Assembly: GCF_002813695.1 (NCBI RefSeq)
Contig: NZ_CP017768.1
Coordinates: 62,001 to 126,000 of the forward strand
Source of the DNA: Methanobacterium subterraneum
Lineage (GTDB): Archaea > Methanobacteriota > Methanobacteria > Methanobacteriales > Methanobacteriaceae
Reading direction: 5' to 3'
Length of the DNA stretch: 64,000 nt
The notes beneath the pieces were generated by a model. It saw nothing but the letters and a program-made list of their open reading frames with translations. It was not told the origin of the DNA and made no database searches. How positions within the stretch are numbered: the stretch's first letter is position 1; each line of letters begins with the position of its first letter. A program made the translations under genes and the position numbers. Shown here in pieces: positions 27,084 through 42,453 of the stretch.

Positions 27084-27837
27084 ATGACGCTCTAATTGTA
27101 TCTAACCCACCTCCCATGATATATTTTAATTTTAGAATAATATTCTCTCCCCCTTTAACCTTCAAATGGTTAGTGGGGATTAGAAGAGGAGGATTCATCA
27201 TGGGTGTTGGTCCGCAGATAAAGTCAGGTGTTAAAAGAGTGAAAGTAGTGATTTTGATAGCTGAAACTGTTCCTTCATTTTTAACCGGTATAATGATATC
27301 GTAATCAATTTCAGGTTCAATATATTTTTTAAAATCAATTTTATCATATATAATTAGTTTGCTCATTAATTCAGTGTGTGGAGTCTCTTCCTCCTGGTAA
27401 CAGGGATGGTTAATGTTTGTGTTTACAGCTTCCACTCCGTTAAACACTCCACAGGGGATGATATCCCCATCTTTTTTCAGATATTCTCTTACAGAATTAA
27501 TTACTGGGACCTGGTCCTCATCGATCAGGGCGGTGTCCATCATTTCACAGATTATAATATCTGCTTTCTCAGGGAAAAAAATAGATTTTGCATCGTTTAC
27601 CATTAGGGAAACGTTTTTAAATTGGCTTAGATTTTTTTGGGCTATCTGGGCCGTTAATGGATCTTTTTCTACGGCATAGACAAAACGAGACAGTGGAGCA
27701 GCCCAGGAGCTGAGTACTCCTGAACCAGTCCCCAGATCGTAAATAATACCCTTGGATTTCTCACTTATTACTTGGTGAAATGCTGTCAGTCGTTCACTGT
27801 CTGAGAGCAAGTTCTGTTGATAGGATGTGATTTTCAT
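27067..27837 (-). CDS. PRMT-like SAM-dependent methyltransferase
   Basis: A 256-residue Class I methyltransferase. Motif I DLGTGSGVLSSWAA is at residues 34-47, the acidic ribose ligand in YAVEKDP near 58, and a CEMMDTALIDE segment places Glu98 and Glu107 nine residues apart. This is the spacing of the double-E loop of protein arginine methyltransferases. The C-terminal half is beta-rich (about 130-256) like the PRMT barrel, though short. It could methylate a protein, or be a related archaeal enzyme of unknown target. It sits between nikR (40 bp) and the hydrogenase protease (17-base overlap). Confidence 0.75.
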   Translation of the reverse strand: MKITSYQQNLLSDSERLTAFHQVISEKSKGIIYDLGTGSGVLSSWAAPLSRFVYAVEKDPLTAQIAQKNLSQFKNVSLMVNDAKSIFFPEKADIIICEMMDTALIDEDQVPVINSVREYLKKDGDIIPCGVFNGVEAVNTNINHPCYQEEETPHTELMSKLIIYDKIDFKKYIEPEIDYDIIIPVKNEGTVSAIKITTFTLLTPDFICGPTPMMNPPLLIPTNHLKVKGGENIILKLKYIMGGGLDTIRASFEAFS

Positions 27838-27877
27838 CCTGTTAATCTTGGTTTGGAATTATATTATTATTTATGGA

Positions 27878-28282
27878 TTAATTTTGTCCGCTGGCAGTAC
27901 TGGTTAGTTTAACGTGTTCTACTCCTTTGAGTCTCATGATTTTTTCGGTGAGGTCTCGGATGTATTTAACGTCTCCTTTAACAACTACTACTTCCAGGCA
28001 GTGTTTTTCAGTCATGTGCACGTGCATAACAGCGTTGATGTATTCTCGGAAGTCGTGCTGGATGTCAGTAAGGTCTTCCATTACTCCGGTATAGTGGTGG
28101 TCGTAGATCACGGCGATAATTCCGATACGGTCCCCTTCCATTTCTTTCATCCACTGGTATCTGACGATATAATCTTTTAATGCGTCTCTGATGCCTTTGG
28201 ATCGGGATTGGTATCCTCTATCTTTTAATACTTCATCGAATTCGTTTAACAACTTTTTGGGTAATGACATGCTTATTCTCAT
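27878..28282 (-). CDS. nikR: Nickel-responsive regulator NikR
   Basis: A 134-residue NikR with an N-terminal ribbon-helix-helix (MRISMSLPKKLLNEFDEVLKDRGYQSRSKGIRDALKDY) and a C-terminal ACT-like nickel-binding domain. The high-affinity nickel ligands line up with E. coli numbering: His76, His87, His89 and Cys95 (QHDFREYINAVMHVHMTEKHC). It represses nickel uptake or metal-dependent genes when nickel binds. The ATG at 28282 has GGAGG 10 bases ahead; the preceding TTG is not favoured. It is first in a likely operon with the methyltransferase and hydrogenase protease. An inverted repeat upstream of its TATA box may be an operator. Confidence 0.95.
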   Translation of the reverse strand: MRISMSLPKKLLNEFDEVLKDRGYQSRSKGIRDALKDYIVRYQWMKEMEGDRIGIIAVIYDHHYTGVMEDLTDIQHDFREYINAVMHVHMTEKHCLEVVVVKGDVKYIRDLTEKIMRLKGVEHVKLTSTASGQN

Positions 28283-28331
28283 CAATTTATTCCCTCCGGA
28301 TTTTTTTAATATTATATTACAGTTTTATAGT

Positions 28332-28341
28332 ATTTAAATGT
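28332..28341 (-). promoter_or_regulatory. nikR TATA box
   Basis: Minus-strand CATTTAAATACTATAAAA lies about 50 bases before the nikR start codon, with the core TTTAAATA. Confidence 0.4.
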
Positions 28342-28358
28342 TGCAGAATACTTTAAAT

Positions 28359-28377
28359 ATTGTTCATGGTCAACAAT
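28359..28377. repeat. Inverted repeat upstream of the nikR TATA box
   Basis: ATTGTT and AACAAT form perfect 6-bp arms around the 7-base spacer CATGGTC, and the flanks extend symmetry with one mismatch (AAATATTGTT against AACAATTTTT). It lies just upstream of the TATA candidate. A NikR operator or other regulator site is possible. Confidence 0.4.
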
Positions 28378-28967
28378 TTTTAAGAGTAAAACATAAACTT
28401 TTTAGTTTTATATAAAAATCTTGATATATAAACCTTAGCATAACTTAATAACTTCATACTCTGCCTCCCTGATTTTAGGCCTTAAATCCGTTTGGAGTCT
28501 ATCCGCTGGTTATGAGGAGTTTTTTGACTTTAAAATAGTTATCATGCCTGAAAATTTAATTTAATAATCCTTATTGTTGTCCTGATCTTTTTTAATGGAA
28601 TAATATTAAAATTAGATCATTTTCAAGCTGAATTAGGGAAATTTTTTTAAAAACTATTTCATACTAAATTTGCATACTATTGATTTTCGGGGGAATTATC
28701 TAATTTCATCAGACGTAGTATTCACCAAGGATTTATTAGTTATATTTAATTAAGTTATTTCGTGTTCTCTTCGACGATAATTTAATAACTTAATTTTTTA
28801 AAATATTAATGTTTTTTTAAAGAATATCTTTCCTCAAATTAATTTGTAACTGAACTTCTACATACTAAACTTTACCAATAATGTAATGCATAGTAAACAT
28901 AATTAAAAATGATGGATAAATTAAGAGTAATTATCTAATTAGTAATATTCTGTCAAATGGTGAAAAA

Positions 28968-29369
28968 ATGAAAGTTAAAGAGGCAATGAACCAGGATGTT
29001 ATAACCATCACTTCCAGTACCCGTCCACCAGAAGCCTTTCAAAAGATGTACAAGGAAGGGGTGCGGAGACTTTTTGTTATGGATGATAATGGTGAACCGT
29101 TGGGTGTAGTTTCTTATTCAGATCTTATTGGAGTTCTGGGAACTATCAAACCTTCAGCCAAAGATGCAGTTTCACTCCAGATCACGGATATAATGTCCAA
29201 GGAAGTCATCACCATTTCTGCTAATGATGGTATTGAAGATGCAGCAAACCTTATGTTAAGGGCAGACATATCTGGTTTATTGGTACTTGACGATGATAAA
29301 CCAGTGGGAGTAATTACCAAAACGGATATTTGCCGAATGGTAGCGGCAGAACTTTTAATACCAGTTTAA
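28968..29369 (+). CDS. CBS-domain pair protein
   Basis: A 133-residue protein consisting of a single Bateman module (two CBS repeats, about residues 1-62 and 70-133). The repeats show VKEAMNQDVITI ... LGVVSYSDLIG and ITDIMSKEVITI ... VGVITKTDICRM. Similar proteins bind adenosyl nucleotides and modulate a partner. It is alone in its transcription unit. Two copies of a T-run followed by ATTCTCTTC end the unit, after which an IS element is inserted. Confidence 0.9.
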   Translation: MKVKEAMNQDVITITSSTRPPEAFQKMYKEGVRRLFVMDDNGEPLGVVSYSDLIGVLGTIKPSAKDAVSLQITDIMSKEVITISANDGIEDAANLMLRADISGLLVLDDDKPVGVITKTDICRMVAAELLIPV

Positions 29370-29397
29370 AAAACATTTTTTTCTAACATTTTTGTGA

Positions 29398-29442
29398 TTT
29401 TTTTTTATTCTCTTCAGATTCGTAATTTTTTTTATTCTCTTC
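29398..29442 (+). terminator. Duplicated U-rich terminator tracts after the CBS gene
   Basis: Two copies of a T-run ending ATTCTCTTC (29407-29415 and 29434-29442, 27-base period) follow the CBS stop at about 40 and 65 bases, matching the poly-U termination signals of archaea. Confidence 0.4.
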
Positions 29443-29489
29443 TTTATTGTTAGAATCATCAATGATTGTTCCACATGAATAATAACTGG

Positions 29490-30660
<1,171 letters not shown>

Positions 30661-30908
30661 ATAACTGGAATATTTTGTATCACTGAATTGATCTTGGTTC
30701 TGAACCATAGTTACTAATCATTAAGATAAAAATTGATATTAAAAAAAAACTTTGATGATTAAAATCTTTTGATGATTTTCGTTAGTAAAACAGTCGATCA
30801 ATCATTCAATGTAAATTGCACTTTTTTAAAATAGAGGAAACAGTGGGATCCTTAAAATAAATGTTAAAGCTCTTTAGAGTGGTAATTATTATAACAATAA
30901 GGGGGTAA

Positions 30909-30982
<74 letters not shown>

Positions 30983-30983
30983 G

Positions 30984-31498
<515 letters not shown>

Positions 31499-31945
31499 GT
31501 GTATAAAAAAATATTAATACCCACCGATGGCTCGGAATATTCTGAAAAAGCTGGAGAGTATGCTATATGGATTGCTAATCAAAGTTTTTCCCAGATTATG
31601 GTTTTAAATGTAATTGATACTTCTTACCTTAGATCTATACCTCAGAAAGATCTAGAATTGAGTTTGGAAGATCAATTTAAGGCAGAGGGTAACATGGCAG
31701 TGCAAAAATTTTCCAAAAAACTGGAAGAAAGTGAATGTAATGGTAAATGTAAAAATATCCTGTTTAATACACTGATTAAAAAGGGTAAACCTGCTGATGA
31801 AATATTAAAAACTATCAAAGAAGAAAAAATTGATCTGGTGGTTATAGGAGCTTCGGGTAAACACGGATTGAACCGCTTATACCCGGGAAGTGTTACTGAA
31901 AGTGTAGTAAGATCTGCCAGTTGTCCAGTTTTAGTGGTAAAGTAA
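31499..31945 (+). CDS. Universal stress protein (UspA family)
   Basis: A 148-residue paralogue of the Usp at 2179-2625, sharing KKILIPTDGSEYSEKA at the N-terminus and GASGKHGLNRLYPGSVTESVVRSASCPVLVVK at the C-terminus, so the G-x2-G-x9-GS ATP-binding signature is intact. Translation starts at GTG 31499, 8 bases after AGGAGG; the ATG slightly upstream is out of frame. It appears monocistronic with its own TATA box. Biological role is probably nucleotide-dependent stress signalling. Confidence 0.9.
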   Translation: MYKKILIPTDGSEYSEKAGEYAIWIANQSFSQIMVLNVIDTSYLRSIPQKDLELSLEDQFKAEGNMAVQKFSKKLEESECNGKCKNILFNTLIKKGKPADEILKTIKEEKIDLVVIGASGKHGLNRLYPGSVTESVVRSASCPVLVVK

Positions 31946-32436
31946 TAAGGAGGGGGGTGTGATATCAATTCACTTTCTTTTTTTAACTTTAATAAAGCAA
32001 TTAAATTGTTACATTTGAGAATGTATAATTATCCCTATTTTTTCTCTTAATTAATTTTTAAAACTATATCAACCACCAAAAACCATAAAAATAAACATAT
32101 TGACTCTAAAAATTGATGAAAAGGAAATTATGTTTTAATGTAATAATTTTATTCAATTTATTTTTTCTACTTCCGTAATCTTTATATTATAGATGTTTCT
32201 ATCAATACAAGTTGAATTAGAATTATGTTAGAAGTTCCGATGTGGCTTAAAATGTTTATTGCTGTTTAAAATATAGGCCACGGGAAAAATCAGTTCCAGA
32301 TATGAATTCATGAATTTACATATGAATTATAAAAATTAAACAAATCAATTATTTCAACAAATAGAATCAATTAATCCGTAGAATCAATTAATTTGTAATA
32401 TCGTGTAAAGGAAATGATTAGTAGGATGTTATTATT
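31946..32436. other. Intergenic region upstream of trkA
   Basis: About 490 A/T-rich bases following usp. The first 60 have T-runs consistent with termination. Apart from a short AGGAAATGATTAG-type leader before trkA, no site stands out, and no coding frame is convincing. Confidence 0.4.
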
Positions 32437-33084
32437 ATGTACATAGTTATAATGGGAGCCGGAAGGGTTGGTTTAACCCTGGCCAATTACCTGGTGGGAT
32501 CTGGAAATGATGTATCTCTTATAGACAGTGACAGTGGATTATGTGGAAATGCAGCTGCAGAATTAGATGCCTTGGTGATCTGTGGAAGTGGTACTGATGT
32601 AAAAACGCTTGAGGAGGCGAATATCTCTGATGCAGATGTTTTTGTTGCTGCCACAGGTCATGATGAGGCTAACTTACTCTCCTGTATCCTGGTAAAAGAG
32701 TACCAGGTTCCCAAGATTATTGCCAGGGTAAGTAATCCTGATCATGAAGAGGCATTCAAAAAAGTGGGCATAAATCATGTAATAAGTCCAGAACTCACTG
32801 CTGCAGGTTACTTGGAAAAACTTATTAACCGCCCGAAAATTGCAGATTTAATAGTAGTGGGTAAGGGAAATGCAGAGCTCCTAGATATCAGTATTAAGAA
32901 TTCCCGAATTGTGGGCAAGAGAGTGAGTGATCTGAGCCCCACTGATGATTATATTATCGCGGCCATCCATCAGAATGGTGAAATGTACATCCCTCGAGAT
33001 GATTGGGTTCTAGAAGAAAACGAAAAAATATCAGTACTGGTGAAAACCAAGTCAGTTAAGAAAGTTACTTCCATTTTTATTTAA
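32437..33084 (+). CDS. trkA: Trk potassium uptake regulatory protein TrkA
   Basis: A 215-residue TrkA with an RCK_N Rossmann domain ([19 protein letters not shown], nucleotide-binding GxGxxG, IDSD acidic end of strand 2) and an RCK_C domain (about 135-215). It gates a membrane K+ transporter in response to NAD(H)/ATP. The membrane subunit TrkH is not adjacent here. Length is that of a single-module archaeal TrkA rather than the tandem-RCK E. coli form. Monocistronic. Confidence 0.92.
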   Translation: MYIVIMGAGRVGLTLANYLVGSGNDVSLIDSDSGLCGNAAAELDALVICGSGTDVKTLEEANISDADVFVAATGHDEANLLSCILVKEYQVPKIIARVSNPDHEEAFKKVGINHVISPELTAAGYLEKLINRPKIADLIVVGKGNAELLDISIKNSRIVGKRVSDLSPTDDYIIAAIHQNGEMYIPRDDWVLEENEKISVLVKTKSVKKVTSIFI

Positions 33085-33448
33085 TTCATTCAATTTTCAT
33101 TTTCCCATGTTGTATTATCTCTCTATAAAATCTTAAATTTTTATTTACAATCTTATATTTATTTGATTATAATGTCTTTAAAATCTTCTTTTGATGTAGA
33201 TATCCCTCTTATTATATAAAAGCATTAAAATCCTATCTAAACATTTTAATCAATCAAATCAGGTTATTATACGCATATTGGACTTAGGGGCTTTGGTCAT
33301 AATATAAAGAAAATCTGAAAAAAATAGAAGGGAAAAAATAGATATCCGGATTTAGATCATGGATTATTTCGGGATTACTATTCCTGAATTATTCTGGAAT
33401 TAGATTCATGGTTTATTCCCGGATACTGGTTTGATGTTGTAAAAAAGT
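33085..33448. other. Convergent intergenic region with an imperfect duplication
   Basis: The 3' ends of trkA and cobQ meet here. The cobQ-proximal part has two ~32-bp imperfect copies (33348-33379 and 33396-33427, starting GGATTTAGAT and GGAATTAGAT). The rest is A/T-rich and probably serves for termination. Confidence 0.45.
33348..33427. repeat. Imperfect ~32-bp direct duplication
   Basis: Two copies, differing by a few substitutions and single-base indels, share GGAxTTAGAT, CATGG, TTATT and GGAT-TACT blocks. It sits 20 bases past the cobQ stop. Confidence 0.4.
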
Positions 33449-37275
<3,827 letters not shown>

Positions 37276-37293
37276 AGAGATCAGTAGAATTTT

Positions 37294-37315
37294 TTAGGGA
37301 TATTTTTTTCCCTAA
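37294..37315 (+). terminator. Hairpin terminator after lonB
   Basis: TTAGGGA (37294-37300) and TCCCTAA (37309-37315) can pair around a T-rich 8-base loop 18 bases behind the lonB stop. Confidence 0.45.
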
Positions 37316-37456
37316 TTATTTCAATTTCTTTTAAATTGCTATTTTTTTGAAAACTTTTTTTTAAGAATTATGGTAAGATTAGGTGTTGACCCTTCAAAAT
37401 ACTGAAGTTTTATATAGTAGTTAGGACCATATTTATACTTAAGGGGATGTGTTTTT

Positions 37457-37927
37457 ATGGGTGTTCGTGGTCCTAAACCTGGTTTTGTGGATGTGGCTTG
37501 TCCTAACAAGAGCTGTGCAGATTACGGGAAAACTGAAAACGGTAATATTGTGGGTAATGGAACCTACCAGACAAAAAATGGTCCTGTTCACAAATTTATT
37601 TGTCGAACATGCTCTAAAAGTTTCACTTCACATTCAAATACAATATTACACGATTTAAGAACAAATGAAGAGACAGTTTTTTTGGCTTTGAAAATGATTT
37701 TAAAAGGCATGAGTTTACGGAGCACAGCAGAAGTTTTAGGTGTTAAACTGGATACTGTGCGCAGATGGCTGCGCATAGCTTCTGAACACAGCGAAGAAAT
37801 AAACAAAGTCCTTATGAAAGACATAAAAGTTGATAAAGTGGAGTTAGATGAGTTGTGGACTTTTGTTAAAAAAAAACAGTTCCGAGAATGGAGCATGAAT
37901 CAGAAGATGAAAGATGGATCTGGTTAA
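37457..37927 (+). CDS. IS1-family transposase, first frame (InsA-like)
   Basis: A 156-residue InsA-like protein. It has a zinc finger (CPNKSCADYG ... FICRTCSKSF) and a helix-turn-helix (about 84-115, SLRSTAEVLGVKLDTVRRWL) for TIR binding, and ends with VELDELWTFVKKK, where DELW is the first Asp of the DDE triad. After nine A at 37868-37876 the frame continues only to the TAA at 37925. Translation of the full enzyme needs a -1 shift on the A-run into the next frame. Confidence 0.85.
   Translation: MGVRGPKPGFVDVACPNKSCADYGKTENGNIVGNGTYQTKNGPVHKFICRTCSKSFTSHSNTILHDLRTNEETVFLALKMILKGMSLRSTAEVLGVKLDTVRRWLRIASEHSEEINKVLMKDIKVDKVELDELWTFVKKKQFREWSMNQKMKDGSG
37868..37877 (+). promoter_or_regulatory. 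Probable -1 programmed frameshift site (A9C)
   Basis: In the first frame GTT AAA AAA AAA CAG, two Lys-AAA tRNAs could slip back one base and continue ACA GTT CCG in the second frame, as in IS1. Simple sequence drift cannot be excluded. Confidence 0.55.
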
Positions 37928-38583
37928 GCTTCGCACCTGAACACAGACTAATCCTAGCAGCCTACGCAGGTGCCATGACTCAAGATGCGGCTGATGAGAT
38001 TGTTAAACAAACATGTGATCGAATAAACGAAGAGGAATTACCTTTATTTGTCACCGACGGAAGAAAATACTACGCACAAGCACTATTGGACAGATACAGC
38101 TATACAAAGGAGTTTTCAAGGACCGATAAACGAGGACGTCCACGAAAACCGAAACAAATGCCATTGCCTGAGTTAAAATATGCTCAAGTAGTGAAGGAGC
38201 GAGAGGGAAGTAAAGTGGTTAATATTGAAAAACGCATTATATATGGTATGGAAGAAGATATTGACTTTAGTTTCATCTCTACTTCTTACATAGAACGAGA
38301 AAATTTGACTTTAAGACAAGATAACAACAGATTAACAAGAAAAACATTAGGATATTCCAAAAAAGACGAATGGCTCCAACACCACGCCACACTACAAATG
38401 ACAGACCATAACTTCGTACGAACACACGATTCCCTGAAAAAACCTTGCAAAACACATTTAAATGGTAAATTGTGGAGAAAATATCAAAAAAGAACACCTA
38501 TGATGTCCGTAGGAATCACAGACCATATCTGGACCCTGGAAGAATTACTAACATTCCCATACCACAAAAACATCAACACATAA
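37888..38583 (+). CDS. IS1-family transposase, second frame (InsB'-like)
   Basis: The -1 frame relative to the upstream ORF. It reads straight on from the A9 tract (entering at ACA GTT CCG) through ERWIWLSFAPEHRLILAAYAG, the second catalytic Asp in LFVTDGRKYY and the Glu in SYIERENLTLRQDNNRLTRKT, the classic IS1 C-terminal block. The ATG 37888 is not needed as an independent start. The fused product would be about 385 residues. Confidence 0.85.
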   Translation: MEHESEDERWIWLSFAPEHRLILAAYAGAMTQDAADEIVKQTCDRINEEELPLFVTDGRKYYAQALLDRYSYTKEFSRTDKRGRPRKPKQMPLPELKYAQVVKEREGSKVVNIEKRIIYGMEEDIDFSFISTSYIERENLTLRQDNNRLTRKTLGYSKKDEWLQHHATLQMTDHNFVRTHDSLKKPCKTHLNGKLWRKYQKRTPMMSVGITDHIWTLEELLTFPYHKNINT

Positions 38584-38843
38584 AAGGGTCAACACCTAAG
38601 ATTAGAATAAGGGAAAATAACAGATTACTATAAATGTCAATAAAGACAAAGAATATCTAAGAAAAGTAAATGTGGATTTTTTGATTATTTCAGCTATTTT
38701 TTTACGTGACTGATTGTATAGCGTTATAATTGGATAGCCTGATTTTACTTATGTATTTGTTAAATTAATTTAGAATATTTCTTAATTGAATATTTTAGTT
38801 GATAAAACAAGGAAAACAACTAAATAAAGAAGATAAAGTAAGG

Positions 38844-40441
<1,598 letters not shown>

Positions 40442-40547
40442 TTTCTAAAAATCTTCTTATACTTTTTATTTCATTTTACTTTTTCATTCTACTCAATTCA
40501 TTCCCATAATTATTATTTTTTTAAGATCATTTGTTATTTTACTGAGT

Positions 40548-40889
40548 TTAGTTAAAACTGTTAGTTGCTTCCTGTTCATCATTGTAGATCTGGAAAAGTT
40601 TGGTGAAACCAGCAATTTTAAAGACTTCCATAACGTATGGCTGTAGGGATGACAATTTTAGATTTCCTCCCATTGCATTCAACTTTTTCAGGGATGAAAG
40701 CATCACCCTTAGGCCGGAACTGCTGATATATTCCACTCCGGATAGATCCGCAACAATATTGGTCTTACCAGAATCAATAAGTTTATCTAACTTTTCTTCA
40801 ACTAGGTTTGAGTTGTAGGCATCCAGCCGACCATTTATAAACACTATTTCCACATCTCGCACTGTTTTTCCAGATATTTCCATTTCCAC
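40548..40889 (-). CDS. STAS-domain protein (anti-sigma antagonist-like)
   Basis: A 113-residue STAS domain (SpoIIAA/RsbV family), with a phosphoacceptor-type DLSGVEYISSSGLRVMLSSLKKL block (Ser in the SSSG loop about residue 57). In bacteria it frees a sigma factor by binding an anti-sigma kinase; archaea have no sigma factors, so the partner is different. It directly follows the HATPase-GNAT gene on the same strand (about 43 bp), so the kinase-antagonist pair is likely co-transcribed. ATG at 40889 follows a GGTG site. Confidence 0.88.
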   Translation of the reverse strand: MEMEISGKTVRDVEIVFINGRLDAYNSNLVEEKLDKLIDSGKTNIVADLSGVEYISSSGLRVMLSSLKKLNAMGGNLKLSSLQPYVMEVFKIAGFTKLFQIYNDEQEATNSFN

Positions 40890-40932
40890 ACCAATCCTTA
40901 ATAACTTAAATCATTTAACCAGTTTATTAGAA

Positions 40933-42453
40933 CTATTCTTTATTATTACCATTTTGATAATGTTTACTCCACTCACCCACCACGTAATTAAATATTTCCC
41001 AAGCAAATTCTGAATAAACATCCACGCTTTCAGGATCAAAGGCCACATTATTGAGGTACTGTAGTCGAATTGAATCTCCATCCAAGTATTCTGGCATTAT
41101 GCCGCAGAAGAAAAAGTTCAACTTCTCAATCTCAGGACATAAAATAGCAGTGCTGGGATCTTTCAGTGGTAGATCCAGGACTATTAATTCAATTTTTCTC
41201 AGGCTTAAATCCTGGACCTGGAGTCTCAGTTCATCAATAAAATCCACACCATATTCATTAACCCTCAAAAATGCACTGGCCATCTCTGGTAAAACATGAG
41301 AATAAATATGGGAATGTGGGGCTAACTTCACATCACCAGGATTTGCTTTTTTGAATAAACGTGGTATTTTGGCGTGTTTGTAAATTTTGTTAATGGTTTT
41401 TTTGTGTGAGTAGGGTAAAAAGACAGTTTGCTCCCTGTCTGGAACCACTGGCACGTAGAAGAGAGCCACAGTTCTGCGGATGTTGGCAGTTTCAGTTTTC
41501 ATTTTCTTGAAAATCGCGGTGGGAGGAGAATGTGCTAGTACAAAACCGGTTTCTTTAGCACCCATTTTAACATTGGATTTTTGGGATGCCACATGAACAG
41601 TAACCGCCCGGCTGTAAAGGCCAAGCATGCCTTTTGATGCTACTTCTTCCATCATCATCTTTTTCATCTTGGGGAACAATCCCCTTCCCCTGTAACGGGG
41701 GTCAACTGCGGCTAGAGCAGATTCTCCCACATGATCTGTAGGGGTTTCCAGGAAAACTCCCAGATGGCCAACGATTTCATCTAGTTCATTCACTGCCACA
41801 CAGGAGGTTACCAGTCCTGATTCTATAAGGGAGGCGAATTTTTCAGGATAGTATATGTCTTCATGGGGATAGCTGTAACCGTAAACCCGGTATATCAGAC
41901 GGGCCAGTGATACTGTTTCATCTGAACGCATCAATCGCAGGGTTACTATTTCAGATGGAGGTGCCAGATCCAAGGAACTGGATTGGATCTTGGTGGGTGA
42001 TTTTTCCATGTTATTCACGGATTCAAAGGGGAAATTTTTAACCAGTTCCACCACTTTTCCTCTTTTCCCCAGATATTTACTTCTAATTTCATCAGTACAC
42101 GCTCTCATTAACCGGACACCAATGTCTGAGGGTTCTTCTTCATTTAAACGATTTAGGTTGAAGGGTATTCCTTGGTCTCGTACTGTTATCCGGAAACAGG
42201 TTGGTTCTCGATGAATTTTTACCTTATAATAACCCTCTTCACCTGGTTCATAGGCATGTTCAATAACATTATGACAGGCTTCCTCAGTAGCCAGTTCTAA
42301 ATCCCTCACTGAATCCTCATCAAGACCATACCTGCAAGTAACATCTCTCACTGCCTTTAAGACTATGGGAAGTAATTTAAGTTCAGCTTTGAACTTTAAT
42401 GAAGCCAGAGTCTCTTTATCTACTTTTTCTTTGCCAACTGCATCAGGGTTCAT
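40933..42453 (-). CDS. HATPase (RsbW-like) - GNAT fusion protein
   Basis: A 506-residue multidomain protein. Residues 20-140 are an RsbW/SpoIIAB-type HATPase: N-box ELATEEACHNVIEHA (Glu57/58, Asn62), G1 box RDQGIPF (Asp93, Gly95) and a G2-like GVRLMRACTDEI. Residues about 165-330 form a GNAT acetyltransferase with VDPRYRGRGLFPKMKKMM (acetyl-CoA loop, RGRG about 255). The C-terminal 180 residues, possibly a second GNAT-like or ligand-binding fold, are not recognised. Such fusions join a protein kinase module to acetylation. With the downstream STAS gene it looks like a partner-switching unit. Start ATG 42453. Confidence 0.85.
   Translation of the reverse strand: MNPDAVGKEKVDKETLASLKFKAELKLLPIVLKAVRDVTCRYGLDEDSVRDLELATEEACHNVIEHAYEPGEEGYYKVKIHREPTCFRITVRDQGIPFNLNRLNEEEPSDIGVRLMRACTDEIRSKYLGKRGKVVELVKNFPFESVNNMEKSPTKIQSSSLDLAPPSEIVTLRLMRSDETVSLARLIYRVYGYSYPHEDIYYPEKFASLIESGLVTSCVAVNELDEIVGHLGVFLETPTDHVGESALAAVDPRYRGRGLFPKMKKMMMEEVASKGMLGLYSRAVTVHVASQKSNVKMGAKETGFVLAHSPPTAIFKKMKTETANIRRTVALFYVPVVPDREQTVFLPYSHKKTINKIYKHAKIPRLFKKANPGDVKLAPHSHIYSHVLPEMASAFLRVNEYGVDFIDELRLQVQDLSLRKIELIVLDLPLKDPSTAILCPEIEKLNFFFCGIMPEYLDGDSIRLQYLNNVAFDPESVDVYSEFAWEIFNYVVGEWSKHYQNGNNKE

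Larger units (their letters stand above)
28286..28967. other. Intergenic region between nikR and the CBS gene
   Basis: About 680 bases between two divergent starts. The nikR side holds GGAGG, a minus-strand TATA candidate at 28332-28341 and the inverted repeat at 28359-28377. The CBS side presumably holds another promoter near 28915-28950. The rest is A/T-rich with no supported gene. Confidence 0.45.
37381..38597. mobile_element. IS1-family insertion sequence, 1217 bp
   Basis: Terminal inverted repeats AGGTGTTGACCCTT (14 bp identical at both ends) define 37381-38597. AAGATT on each side (37375-37380 and 38598-38603) is the apparent target duplication, shorter than the 8-9 bp usual for IS1. 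The two overlapping frames inside have the InsA/InsB' arrangement of IS1. It separates lonB from the DEAD-box gene. Confidence 0.88.

Noticed and set aside
30745..30780. Direct repeat TTGATGATT with A/T-rich spacing, possible sRNA or CRISPR repeat
   Set aside because: Two short copies only, no spacers and no box D; chance repeat.
37457..38583. Two separate transposase genes
   Set aside because: The -1 frame relation and an A9C junction at the DDE core argue for one IS1-type enzyme made by frameshift rather than two independent genes.
40548..42453. Anti-sigma/anti-anti-sigma control of a sigma factor
   Set aside because: Archaea have no bacterial sigma factors, so the bacterial role cannot be transferred despite clear domain similarity.
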